A stretch of 64,000 nt of DNA, from assembly GCF_900113005.1 (NCBI RefSeq), contig NZ_FONW01000010.1, positions 62,001 through 126,000 of the forward strand, in the 5' to 3' direction. Origin of the DNA: Sunxiuqinia elliptica (GTDB lineage: Bacteria > Bacteroidota > Bacteroidia > Bacteroidales > Prolixibacteraceae). The notes below the pieces were generated by a model that was given only the letters and a program-made list of their open reading frames with translations, had not been told where the DNA came from and made no database searches. Positions 9,396 through 17,105 of the stretch are shown piece by piece. The position numbers were made by a program, and so were the translations under genes. Positions within the stretch are counted from its first letter, which is position 1. Each line of letters opens with the position of its first letter.

Positions 9396-9989
9396 TTAAA
9401 AAAAGTCAGGAAATTTTAATAAAAGTAATGGCAAGTAGTCTTTTAGGCCTTTTCGCAACTTCACCAAAGCTCTGTATATCTGAACTTTTACCGTATTTTC
9501 AGAAATATTCAGCTTTTCTGCAATTTCTTTGTGAGTCATCTCTTCAAATCGACTCAGGTAGAAAATTTCACGGCATTGCGGCGGAAGTTGTTCGATCTCG
9601 TATTTAATCTTTTCCTCAAGCTCTTTGCTCAACAAGTCATTAAGTGGATACTTATCCGAAATGGTATAAGTCATTTTCAAATCAAGCAATTGAACCTCAT
9701 TCTCAGAAACCGTCTTTTTCTTGCTCTTTTCCCGGCTTAGATAGTTTAAACACGAATTTTTGACTGCCTTGAACAGGTAAGAAGAAACAGAGCCAGTTAT
9801 CTGAATCGATTTTCTCCTCTCCCACAACTTTAAAAATATTTCCGAGACAATATCTTCCGCAATTTCTTCTTGCGAAACAAAACTAATAGCATAAGCACAT
9901 AGTCTGGCGTATTGTGTCCGGAAAAGTATTTCAAAGCTTTTCCTATTCCCATTAAAAATTGATCTTAATAGCTCCTGCTCCAGATTCAT
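9396..9989 (-). CDS. ECF RNA polymerase sigma-70 factor (PUL1)
   Basis: This 197-residue ECF sigma factor of the Bacteroidota PUL type has an ATG start at 9989. Region 2 is visible in ILFRTQYARLCAYAISFV through EDIVSEIFLKLWERR (about residues 20-55). Region 4 is the C-terminal helix-turn-helix, LPPQCREIFYLSRFEEMTHKEIAEKLNISENTVKVQIYRAL (about 135-175). There is no region 1 or 3. It heads the PUL1 gene order sigma, fecR, susC, susD, GH16, GH20, and presumably activates the susC promoter once FecR is relieved. The C-terminus carries an extra Leu/Phe-rich tail of unknown meaning. Confidence 0.95.
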   Translation of the reverse strand: MNLEQELLRSIFNGNRKSFEILFRTQYARLCAYAISFVSQEEIAEDIVSEIFLKLWERRKSIQITGSVSSYLFKAVKNSCLNYLSREKSKKKTVSENEVQLLDLKMTYTISDKYPLNDLLSKELEEKIKYEIEQLPPQCREIFYLSRFEEMTHKEIAEKLNISENTVKVQIYRALVKLRKGLKDYLPLLLLKFPDFF

Positions 9990-10330
9990 TCATCCCTAAT
10001 TTGCTACGAATATAAAGATGATTTTGGTATATATGAGCAACTTAGTCCAAAGTTATTCAAGTGGGATCTATTGTTGTAGGCGATTTGCGCTACAAATAAG
10101 TTCCAGAACCAATCAACCGAGAAGCCTGATTTTATCCGAACTAAAGACCAACAAATGGGATCTCTAACAGCCAATCAAACGGTTTTTCTATTTTTGCAGT
10201 CTTGTTTTATAGAAATAGATCGTCAGATTTTTAGGTTTCAGCATGGAAGCCATTTGTAATACCTAATTTTGAATGGATTAACAGAAATGCTAAACTAAGA
10301 ATCGAACGACTACGGAGTTTCAACATACTA
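9990..10330. promoter_or_regulatory. Divergent intergenic region, sigma (PUL1) / hrpB
   Basis: This 341-bp spacer separates two divergent genes. On the plus strand TAATTTTG at 10264-10271 matches TAnnTTTG exactly and would start transcription near 10279, about 50 bases before hrpB; a good -33 TTTG is not evident. On the minus strand TATATTCG near 10010-10017 is one base off the consensus and could serve the sigma gene. I see no RNA gene or repeat here. Confidence 0.3.
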
Positions 10331-12832
10331 TTGTCAATACATATCTTGAATTTAAATTTCCACCATATTAATCTGCCGGTAGTAACGATCCTTGATGAGA
10401 TTCAGGAGAAACTACAAGCGACCAATACACTAATTGTAAACGCTCCTCCCGGAGCCGGGAAAAGTACCTTGGTGCCCTTGGCTTTACTGCAACAGGCAAA
10501 AGCCAGCAATCAGAAAATCATTCTGCTGGAACCTCGTCGCTTGGCCGCAAGAGGCATTGCCGAACGAATGGCTTCTCTACTCAACGAAGAAGTTGGCGAA
10601 ACCATCGGATACCGCATTCGATTCGAAAACCGGATTAGTTCCAAAACGCGCATTGAGGTTGTCACCGAAGGCATTCTAACGAGAATGCTGCAATCCGACA
10701 ATTCGTTGGAAGGTGTCGGCACAGTAATCTTCGATGAATTTCACGAGCGAAGTATTCATGCCGATTTGGCCCTTGCCCTTTGCCGGGAAGCACAGCAGGT
10801 TTTAAGGCCCGATTTACGAATCGTGATCATGTCGGCCACCTTGAACCTGCCTCAATTATCAAGCTTATTAAAAGCCCCGGTTGTGCAGTGTTCCGGGAAG
10901 CTTTTCCCAGTTGACATGATCTACACCGGAGAAAACGACATCCGGCTCATTGCAGAGCTAACGGCTCAAACAGTACTTCGCGCCATCAAAGAAAAAGAAG
11001 GTGACGTGCTGGTATTTTTGCCTGGCGAAGGCGAAATCAAAAAATGTGAGCGTTTGCTTCGGAACGAACGCCTAAATCTAGAAGTTCATCCACTTTACGG
11101 AGCACTTCCAAAGCATAAGCAACTGGCTGCAATCTTTCCAAGTCCGCAAGGCAAACGCAAAGTTATTTTGGCTACTTCAATTGCTGAAACCAGCCTCACA
11201 ATTGAAGGCGTGCAGGTAGTTATTGATTCGGGCTATGCACGTGTTTCCCGTTTCAATCCCCGAACCGGCTTATCACATCTTGAAACCGTTCAGGTCCCCA
11301 AAGATTCGGCCGATCAGCGAGCTGGACGGGCCGGCAGACTTGGCCCCGGCAGCTGCTACCGCATGTGGACCAAAGCCACCCACGAACAACTTGCAGAACA
11401 ACGTACGCCGGAGATCCTGGAAGCGGATTTAGCCAGCCTGGTTCTGGATTTGGCTCAATGGGGAGTGACCGCACCGGAACAACTCTGCTGGCTCAATGAA
11501 CCGCCCCGTGGAACCTTTAAACAAGCCTCAGAATTATTGCATGAGCTGGAAGCGCTGGACGATGGAAAAATCACGGCATTGGGCAAGCAATTACACCGCC
11601 TTCCCTGTCATCCCCGCATAGCTCACATGCTGATTATGGCACAGGATAACGGCCATGTTTCACTGGCAACTGACCTGGCTGCTATTCTGGAAGAACGGGA
11701 TCCGCTAGGCCGGGAAGCAGGCATTGATATTAACCTTCGCATTGAAGCTCTACGCAAGCAGCGCTCCTCTCAACGCATCAGTAAAAAGATGAAACGGATT
11801 GAGAAAGTTGCGGAGTCGTACCGAAACGTTATCGGTTGCGAACCAAGTAACGAAATGGTCAATCCTTACGAAACAGGTCTGTTACTAGTTTATGCCTACC
11901 CCGAACGTATTGCTTTTGCTCGTCCCGGAAACAATGCGCAGTTTCAATTATCGAATGGCAACATTGCCATGGCCGGACATAAAGACGAACTTGCCCACGA
12001 AGCCTGGTTAGCAGTTGCCCATTTGAACGCCCGCGAAGGCATGGGATCCATTTTTCTGGCATCACCCCTCAACCCAACTGATTTAGCCCCTTTGGTGAAA
12101 GAGCGGGAAGTAATTGCCTGGGACAGTAAGAAAGGCGGATTGATTGCAACAAAAGAACTCCGAATTGGGGGCATTGTTTTACAATCAAAACCACTCCCAA
12201 ATCCAGATAGCGATCAAGTCTTAACGGTCCTTACAGAAGCCATATCCAAAGAAGGTAAACACCTGTTAAACTTTGACGAACGCGTTACCCAATGGCAAAA
12301 CCGGGTGATAAGTTTGCGACACTGGAATCCAGAAGCGCAATGGCCGGATGTTTCAACTGAAAATTTGCTACAAACCAATCCGAATTGGTTAACGCCTTAC
12401 CTTCAAAATATACGCAAGCCAGAAGATCTAAAAAAGATTGATCTCGAAAGTGCCTTGCATTATCATTTAAGTCAGGAGCAACAACAAATGCTTGATAAAT
12501 TAGCTCCACAAAAACTGAAAGTACCCAGTGGCTCGGCCATTAAGCTGTCTTATCAGTCCAATGGCGAAGCCCCCGTTCTGGCGGTGCGCTTACAGGAAGT
12601 ATTTGGCATGGAGGATACTCCCAAAGTCAACAACGGGCAAGTCAATGTTTTAATGCACCTGCTTTCCCCGGGATTTAAACCGGTGCAGATTACTTCAGAC
12701 CTAAGAAGCTTCTGGAACAATGCCTATTTCGAAGTAAAGAAAGAACTGAAAAGGCGTTATCCGAAACACGCTTGGCCAGATGATCCATGGACCGCCGAGG
12801 CCCTGCGAGGTGTAAAACGGAGGCAATCGTGA
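10331..12832 (+). CDS. hrpB: ATP-dependent helicase HrpB
   Basis: This is a DEAH-type helicase of about 833 residues, the usual HrpB length. Walker A (APPGAGKST) lies at residues 38-46. The motif II box is DEFH at 135-138 (IFDEFHERS). Motif III SATL and motif VI DQRAGRAGR follow, then the HrpB C-terminal domain near PEAQWPDVS...PWTEALRG. No ATG exists in frame near the start: the frame is open back to about 10235, and TTG codons at 10331 and 10346 are the candidates. The 10346 start gives an N-terminus closer to other HrpB proteins. The RNA or protein partners are unknown for the family. It is first of a three-gene plus-strand group and is followed by a purine-rich repeat. Confidence 0.95.
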   Translation: MSIHILNLNFHHINLPVVTILDEIQEKLQATNTLIVNAPPGAGKSTLVPLALLQQAKASNQKIILLEPRRLAARGIAERMASLLNEEVGETIGYRIRFENRISSKTRIEVVTEGILTRMLQSDNSLEGVGTVIFDEFHERSIHADLALALCREAQQVLRPDLRIVIMSATLNLPQLSSLLKAPVVQCSGKLFPVDMIYTGENDIRLIAELTAQTVLRAIKEKEGDVLVFLPGEGEIKKCERLLRNERLNLEVHPLYGALPKHKQLAAIFPSPQGKRKVILATSIAETSLTIEGVQVVIDSGYARVSRFNPRTGLSHLETVQVPKDSADQRAGRAGRLGPGSCYRMWTKATHEQLAEQRTPEILEADLASLVLDLAQWGVTAPEQLCWLNEPPRGTFKQASELLHELEALDDGKITALGKQLHRLPCHPRIAHMLIMAQDNGHVSLATDLAAILEERDPLGREAGIDINLRIEALRKQRSSQRISKKMKRIEKVAESYRNVIGCEPSNEMVNPYETGLLLVYAYPERIAFARPGNNAQFQLSNGNIAMAGHKDELAHEAWLAVAHLNAREGMGSIFLASPLNPTDLAPLVKEREVIAWDSKKGGLIATKELRIGGIVLQSKPLPNPDSDQVLTVLTEAISKEGKHLLNFDERVTQWQNRVISLRHWNPEAQWPDVSTENLLQTNPNWLTPYLQNIRKPEDLKKIDLESALHYHLSQEQQQMLDKLAPQKLKVPSGSAIKLSYQSNGEAPVLAVRLQEVFGMEDTPKVNNGQVNVLMHLLSPGFKPVQITSDLRSFWNNAYFEVKKELKRRYPKHAWPDDPWTAEALRGVKRRQS

Positions 12833-12844
12833 CAGGTACAGGAA

Positions 12845-12877
12845 CAGGAAAAGGCGAAGGCACAGGAAAAGGCGAAG
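12845..12877 (+). repeat. Purine-rich tandem repeat after hrpB stop
   Basis: Two perfect copies of CAGGAAAAGGCGAAG (12845-12859 and 12863-12877) lie in an unbroken A/G-rich stretch that starts at the hrpB stop codon. Related GCACAGG/AGGCGCAGG words follow the stop codons of the M1 peptidase gene and the second GH2 gene, on the same strand as each gene. Confidence 0.6.
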
Positions 12878-12922
12878 AGCGAAGAGGAAAACTACAGTTC
12901 AAAAATCTAACGATCGATCATC

Positions 12923-13618
12923 ATGACTAGCAATATAAAAATAGTTGCTCCCGGAAAAAACGGACAATTAATTGGCGAACAGGGTGAGTTGGTCACTCCT
13001 CCCGCAGGCTGGAGCTTCCTTCCTGCGGGCGATGCAGGAGTTACCCGCAAAGTAACGGCACAAGGAAACTATTGGCGCGTTCAGTATAAAAAAGGAAGAA
13101 AGACCATCTCCAAAGGAGTTTGGGCTCCAACTGATACCATAGCAACAGCCAAACAGCAAGTTGCCGCCGTAAGAAGCACGGAAGGTTACCAAAAGAAAAG
13201 AGCTGCAGATATTCAGCGACGGGGAAAAAAGCAACAGTTGTATGAAGGCGAGTTTTTACAGGCAGTTGTGAACTACTTGAACTTTCATGCGTCTTATGCA
13301 GCATTTGCCCAGCAAATGGCTCAGGCAATTACCCGGCATGCCATTCCGGTGGGAAGTGGCACGGTTGCGCGCACACAACTCATTCCATTGGAAGAAAGAG
13401 CGGCCAAAGCAGTTATTGCCTGGATGCGACACCAGACCACCGCCTACGATAACCTAAAAATAGCGCGTATCAAAGGCGAACGAAGAGCTGTCCGTCGACA
13501 ACTAGCCCAACAATCCGTCCAGCTGCTAAGCCGATACCGAAAGGGCGAAGCAATTCTCCCCAATTGTCCGCTCATGAAAGCCATTCAGAAACAAACAAAA
13601 TTGAATCATCATGAATAA
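12923..13618 (+). CDS. DUF2293 domain-containing protein
   Basis: This basic, cytosolic protein of 231 residues has no signal peptide. The C-terminal half matches the DUF2293 pattern: ...RAAKAVIAWMRHQTTAYD, then KIARIKGERRAVRRQLAQ, then LLSRYRKGE (about residues 155-215). The many Arg/Lys in that region suggest nucleic-acid contact, which is inference. The N-terminal half has a WSFLPAGDAGVTRKV stretch and a basic central segment. It starts with ATG 90 bp after hrpB and its stop overlaps the next gene by 8 bp, so it is translationally coupled to the YchJ-like gene. The function of the family is not established. Confidence 0.85.
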   Translation: MTSNIKIVAPGKNGQLIGEQGELVTPPAGWSFLPAGDAGVTRKVTAQGNYWRVQYKKGRKTISKGVWAPTDTIATAKQQVAAVRSTEGYQKKRAADIQRRGKKQQLYEGEFLQAVVNYLNFHASYAAFAQQMAQAITRHAIPVGSGTVARTQLIPLEERAAKAVIAWMRHQTTAYDNLKIARIKGERRAVRRQLAQQSVQLLSRYRKGEAILPNCPLMKAIQKQTKLNHHE

Positions 13619-14009
13619 ACTATGCCCTTGTGGCTCACAGCAAATGGCAGCCGACTGCTGCTTAGCGATCATCTCAGGAAAACGTCAGGCAGCCACCGCA
13701 CAGGAACTGATGCGATCCCGCTACGTTGCGTTTACCCAAGCAAACGGAGCTTACCTCATGCGAAGCCACCACCCCAAAACCAGACCGATAAAAGAACAAA
13801 AAGCCATTGAAAACTGGGCTAAATCCGTTCAATGGATGGGCTTACAAATTCTGAACACCCAAGGAGGTCAAGCCAACGATTCAAGCGGCTATGTGGAGTT
13901 TAAGGCACTCTACCTGGAAAACGGGCAACTGCAACAGATCCACGAGAACTCCTTTTTCAAAAAAGAACAAGGCCAGTGGCTTTATTATTCAGGGATACAC
14001 AAAGGGTAA
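13611..14009 (+). CDS. YchJ-like SEC-C motif protein (UPF0225)
   Basis: This small 132-residue protein has an N-terminal SEC-C zinc motif: Cys5-x-Cys7 and Cys16-Cys17, the C-x-C-x8-C-C spacing. The rest matches the YchJ/UPF0225 fold, with the typical LMRSRYVAF stretch (33-41), a THPKTR-like HHPKTRP segment and FKALY near residue 100. The beta-sheet domain resembles NTF2-like folds. The C-terminal Zn motif often found in longer YchJ proteins is absent, so this is the short form. The ATG at 13611 overlaps the end of the DUF2293 gene. Its role is unknown; SEC-C motifs bind zinc and, in SecA, contact ribosomes or SecB. Confidence 0.9.
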   Translation: MNKLCPCGSQQMAADCCLAIISGKRQAATAQELMRSRYVAFTQANGAYLMRSHHPKTRPIKEQKAIENWAKSVQWMGLQILNTQGGQANDSSGYVEFKALYLENGQLQQIHENSFFKKEQGQWLYYSGIHKG

Positions 14010-14033
14010 GCCCCATTCTGACTCTAACCCAAA

Positions 14034-14861
14034 TTACTTGACAACAAAAAACGGATTGAGCAAATTTTGCTTATTGTATTCGAGGGGAGTTCCGGTGTTA
14101 AGCTGATAAATGTTTTTCCCAGTCGCTTTAACGATAGCATGTCCGGCAGCGGTGTCCCATTCCATGGTTGGCCCAAAGCGCGGATAAATATCCGCTTTTC
14201 CTTCAGCAATCATACAAATTTTCAAAGAGCTCCCCCGGCTCAGCACCTCAATATTTGGATAGTCCTTCCTTAAGGTGTCAATAAAGTCCTTCGTTTCCTG
14301 ATTCATAAAAGACCGGCTGCCAACAACCGTATAAACAGACTGATCTTTAGCAATGGGCAACTTCAAACCCTGCTCTTTCATTTCAACAAAGCTGATGTCC
14401 GTCTTGTCTGTCTCCATTTTGTAGGCTCCCTCTCCCTGAACGCCCACATACAACTCTTGGGTAACCGGAACATAAATAACCCCGACAACAGGTGTTTGAT
14501 TTTGCATCAAAGCAATGTTAACCGTGAATTCCCCATTCCGATTTACAAACTCTTTAGTCCCATCAACAGGATCGACCAACCAAAAACAATCCCAATCTTT
14601 CCGCAACGGGTATTCGGGTTGCTGGTCTTCTTCACTCAACACAGGCACTCCGCTTTGTGTTAAAAGTTCCAAAATAATCCGATGCGAAGCTTTATCGGCC
14701 AGCGTTAACAGGCTACGATCAGCTTTTAACTCTACCCCAAACTCTCCTGACTTGTATATTCTCATAATTTCATGCCCCGCTTTAACTGCGGCATGAAGCG
14801 CTAGATCCATTCTTTCGACCAACTGGAGTCGACTTTTATGATCGTTTCCTTCAATATTCAT
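14034..14861 (-). CDS. cysQ: 3'(2'),5'-bisphosphate nucleotidase CysQ
   Basis: CysQ hydrolyses PAP, the by-product of PAPS-dependent sulfotransfer, to AMP, preventing product inhibition. This inositol-monophosphatase-fold protein is about 275 residues. The metal-binding signature DPVDGTKEFVNRNGEFTVNIALM is near residues 98-120. An upstream acidic cluster (SEEDQQ) and the C-terminal WDTAAGHAIVKATGK signature complete the site. I use the ATG at 14861; a GTG 12 bp upstream is also in frame. It follows cysC by 16-28 bp on the same strand, so they form an operon. The context with two sulfotransferase-like genes upstream fits a role in PAP clearance. It converges on the YchJ-like gene with only 24 bp between stops. 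Confidence 0.95.
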   Translation of the reverse strand: MNIEGNDHKSRLQLVERMDLALHAAVKAGHEIMRIYKSGEFGVELKADRSLLTLADKASHRIILELLTQSGVPVLSEEDQQPEYPLRKDWDCFWLVDPVDGTKEFVNRNGEFTVNIALMQNQTPVVGVIYVPVTQELYVGVQGEGAYKMETDKTDISFVEMKEQGLKLPIAKDQSVYTVVGSRSFMNQETKDFIDTLRKDYPNIEVLSRGSSLKICMIAEGKADIYPRFGPTMEWDTAAGHAIVKATGKNIYQLNTGTPLEYNKQNLLNPFFVVK

Positions 14862-14889
14862 CTTCAAACCCACTCTTTTAGTGTTCTAT

Positions 14890-15414
14890 TTAATCACGAA
14901 TATCTTTTAAAAGATGCTCCATGCACCCTTGTGTAGCTTCTTCGAGACTTAACGTTCCACAATCAATTGCCAATGCCATATTCCGTGGCTCCTCAAAAGG
15001 TGAGGTAATTCCTGTAAAGTTTGCAAGTTCACCAGCCTGCGCTTTTTTGTAATGTCCTTTGGTATCTCTCGCTGAGCACACCTCCAAGGGAGTTGACACA
15101 AACACCATCGTTAAGGCATGACCAATAATTTGATGCACCATTTCGCGTATTGCCTCAGTTGGAGTCACAAACGAACAAACAACCCAATACCCTTTACGCG
15201 CAAATAAGGCAGCTAATTCCGCTGCTCGCCTGATATTTTCCTGTCGGTCTGCAATTGAGAAGCCCAAATCTTTATTAATTCCCTTTCTTAACTCATCTCC
15301 ATCAAATGAAATTGTTTTGACTCCCAGAGCCAACAGCTCATTTTTAACGCTATTCGCTAAGCTTGTTTTTCCTGCACACGGTCTTCCAAAAAACCAAATA
15401 ACCTTTCCTTCCAT
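14890..15414 (-). CDS. cysC: Adenylyl-sulfate (APS) kinase CysC
   Basis: CysC phosphorylates APS to PAPS using ATP in the cytosol. This single-domain protein of 174 residues is the usual length. The P-loop is GRPCAGKTS (residues 10-18). The APS-binding DGDELRKGINKDLGFS and DRQENIRR segments (about 39-63) and the lid STPLEVCSARDTKGHYKKA are present. No ATP sulfurylase (cysD/cysN) or PAPS reductase lies in the window, so the APS supply must be coded elsewhere. The pairing with cysQ but not cysH suggests PAPS for sulfotransfer rather than for sulfide assimilation; that is inference. Confidence 0.95.
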   Translation of the reverse strand: MEGKVIWFFGRPCAGKTSLANSVKNELLALGVKTISFDGDELRKGINKDLGFSIADRQENIRRAAELAALFARKGYWVVCSFVTPTEAIREMVHQIIGHALTMVFVSTPLEVCSARDTKGHYKKAQAGELANFTGITSPFEEPRNMALAIDCGTLSLEEATQGCMEHLLKDIRD

Positions 15415-15788
15415 CTGTTTAAAATTAGAAACAAGACACTAGATTTTAGATATTAGTAGATGATCGGATATTCGGATGCTCGGAATTATGTGTACCCTTC
15501 ATTATGAATGTAATGAAGTTTGCCCTACTGGCAATAGGCCTTTTTTTAATGTTTCGAATCTCCATTTTTCCGTTCTCCAATTTAATCATTATCCTAGGAG
15601 TCAAAAAATCTTTGTCTTTGTTATTTTACATTTCCTATTCGTTAACAATAGTTCGTTGAGTTCCTTTTTTACAATCTTCTTATTTGCTAAACCATACAGT
15701 CCTACAACCCATTTTGACAAACCGTTTTTATCCAAGGTACTACAAATGTCTAACAGTCTAAAATCTGAAAATCTAACGATCTATTAAG
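15415..15788. repeat. Spacer cysC/chrA with inverted copies of a dispersed repeat
   Basis: No gene is convincing in these 374 bp. At 15421-15480 the minus strand carries TCCGAATATCCGAT, then AATCTAGTGTCTTG, the dispersed spacer repeat seen also before the SMP-30, SDR and dehydratase genes. At 15745-15785 the plus strand carries a run of GTCTAA / AATCTAA / AATCTGA words, so the two ends are related in inverted orientation (shared TTAGATTTTAGA-like core). The middle is T-rich on the plus strand with no visible promoter. Confidence 0.45.
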
Positions 15789-17015
15789 TTAAAACAAACT
15801 GAATAAAAGTATCCCTATCAATCCCGACAACGGAATAAGGTAGGCAACATTAACCTTTAATTTGATTGATAAAAACAACACTCCAATGAAAATTAACCAA
15901 GTTGCCCAATGCATTTCCATTCCTTTTCCTATGGTATAAGCTGCGGAAAAAATCATCCCGATAACCGCGGGACGCAATCCTTTAAAAATAGCTGAAATTA
16001 TTCTAGATTGCTTGATTTGATCCATAAATCCGGAACAAAAAATCATCAGAATAGCCGGGGGAAAGAAGATAGCAATGGTCGCTACCAAGGCACCCCAAAA
16101 GTTCGCAACCTTATAGCCAATAAAGGTTGCACTGATAAAAATTGGCCCCGGCGTAATTTGCCCCATCGCAATTGCATCGGTAAACTCCTTTGCTGTTACC
16201 CAATTAAGTCCTTCGACAACGATTTCATGAATAGCAGGAATAATCACGTACCCACCGCCAAATAAGGTGAGACTCATCCCCGAGAAAGTCATCGCAATAT
16301 CGCGAAGCAACAAGACCTGCGTAAAAGTAGCCTCCTTATGAAACAGCAAGGGAAATCCCCATACGAGTCCAACCAAAACGATTAGAACAACGACCACAGG
16401 CAAAAACGATCGGATGTTTTGCTTACTGGTCTTTTGGACCAATTCCGGCTCAGCTTTCTCCTCAACACCTTTCCCATAAAACAAAAGCCCCAGAATTGCG
16501 CCACCAGCCATAATCAACACGGTCGTGTAAAACGAACGGAAAAAAATCAACGCTAAACCCGAAAGTATAAGAATAACCAGCTGCAGCACGTCTTTCATAT
16601 TCTTCCGGGCCATGTTGAGGGCTACGCTAATAATGATTGCAGCTACGGCTGGCAACACGCCTAAAAAGAAATTGGTAAAAGCAGGAACTTCCTCATAAAT
16701 CGAATAGATGTAGGTTAGTCCCAAAATCAAGCTAAAAGCAGGCAGCAAAATGGCCACCATACTCACCAATGCTCCTTTTATTCCCCGCAAGTGAAATCCC
16801 AGGTAGGCAACCACATTGAAAGCCACGGGCCCCGGCAAAACCGATGCCAGCGAGATGCTGTCCAGAATCACTTCATCAGCCACCTTTTTATCTTTCTCAA
16901 CCAGTTGTTTTTGCACCACTGATATCAGCGCCATAAATCCGCCCCATGAGATCGCTCCAATTTTCAGGAAGGTGAGAAAAAGGTATTTTAACGAGGTCTC
17001 CTGATCTTTCTCCAT
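15789..17015 (-). CDS. ChrA-type (CHR family) transporter
   Basis: This 408-residue polytopic inner-membrane protein has two homologous CHR halves, the long-chain form. The first half has GAISWGGFMALISVVQ and SLASVLPGPVAFNVVAYLG (about residues 18-70). The second has LFGGGYVIIPAIHEIV and AIAMGQITPGPIFISATFIGY (about 235-290). Each half has about five to six hydrophobic segments. The known activity of characterised members is chromate efflux; chromate is a sulfate mimic, and at least one CHR member (SrpC of a cyanobacterium) is sulfur-regulated. Here it lies between an M1 peptidase and cysC-cysQ, so movement of sulfate or a related oxyanion is possible. The substrate cannot be decided from sequence. 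Confidence 0.9.
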   Translation of the reverse strand: MEKDQETSLKYLFLTFLKIGAISWGGFMALISVVQKQLVEKDKKVADEVILDSISLASVLPGPVAFNVVAYLGFHLRGIKGALVSMVAILLPAFSLILGLTYIYSIYEEVPAFTNFFLGVLPAVAAIIISVALNMARKNMKDVLQLVILILSGLALIFFRSFYTTVLIMAGGAILGLLFYGKGVEEKAEPELVQKTSKQNIRSFLPVVVVLIVLVGLVWGFPLLFHKEATFTQVLLLRDIAMTFSGMSLTLFGGGYVIIPAIHEIVVEGLNWVTAKEFTDAIAMGQITPGPIFISATFIGYKVANFWGALVATIAIFFPPAILMIFCSGFMDQIKQSRIISAIFKGLRPAVIGMIFSAAYTIGKGMEMHWATWLIFIGVLFLSIKLKVNVAYLIPLSGLIGILLFSLF

Positions 17016-17105
17016 ATGCTATTCGTTCAATATTCAAGTTTAAAATTTCAAAGAGTCAACCCTTTGCCTAGTCCTGTTTCTTTGCCTGAGCCTGCGCCTT
17101 ATTCC

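Noticed and set aside
15476-15787. 103-codon plus-strand frame between cysC and chrA
   Set aside because: Low-complexity, Phe/Leu-rich translation of T-rich spacer; its ends coincide with the dispersed repeats and no domain or start context is seen.
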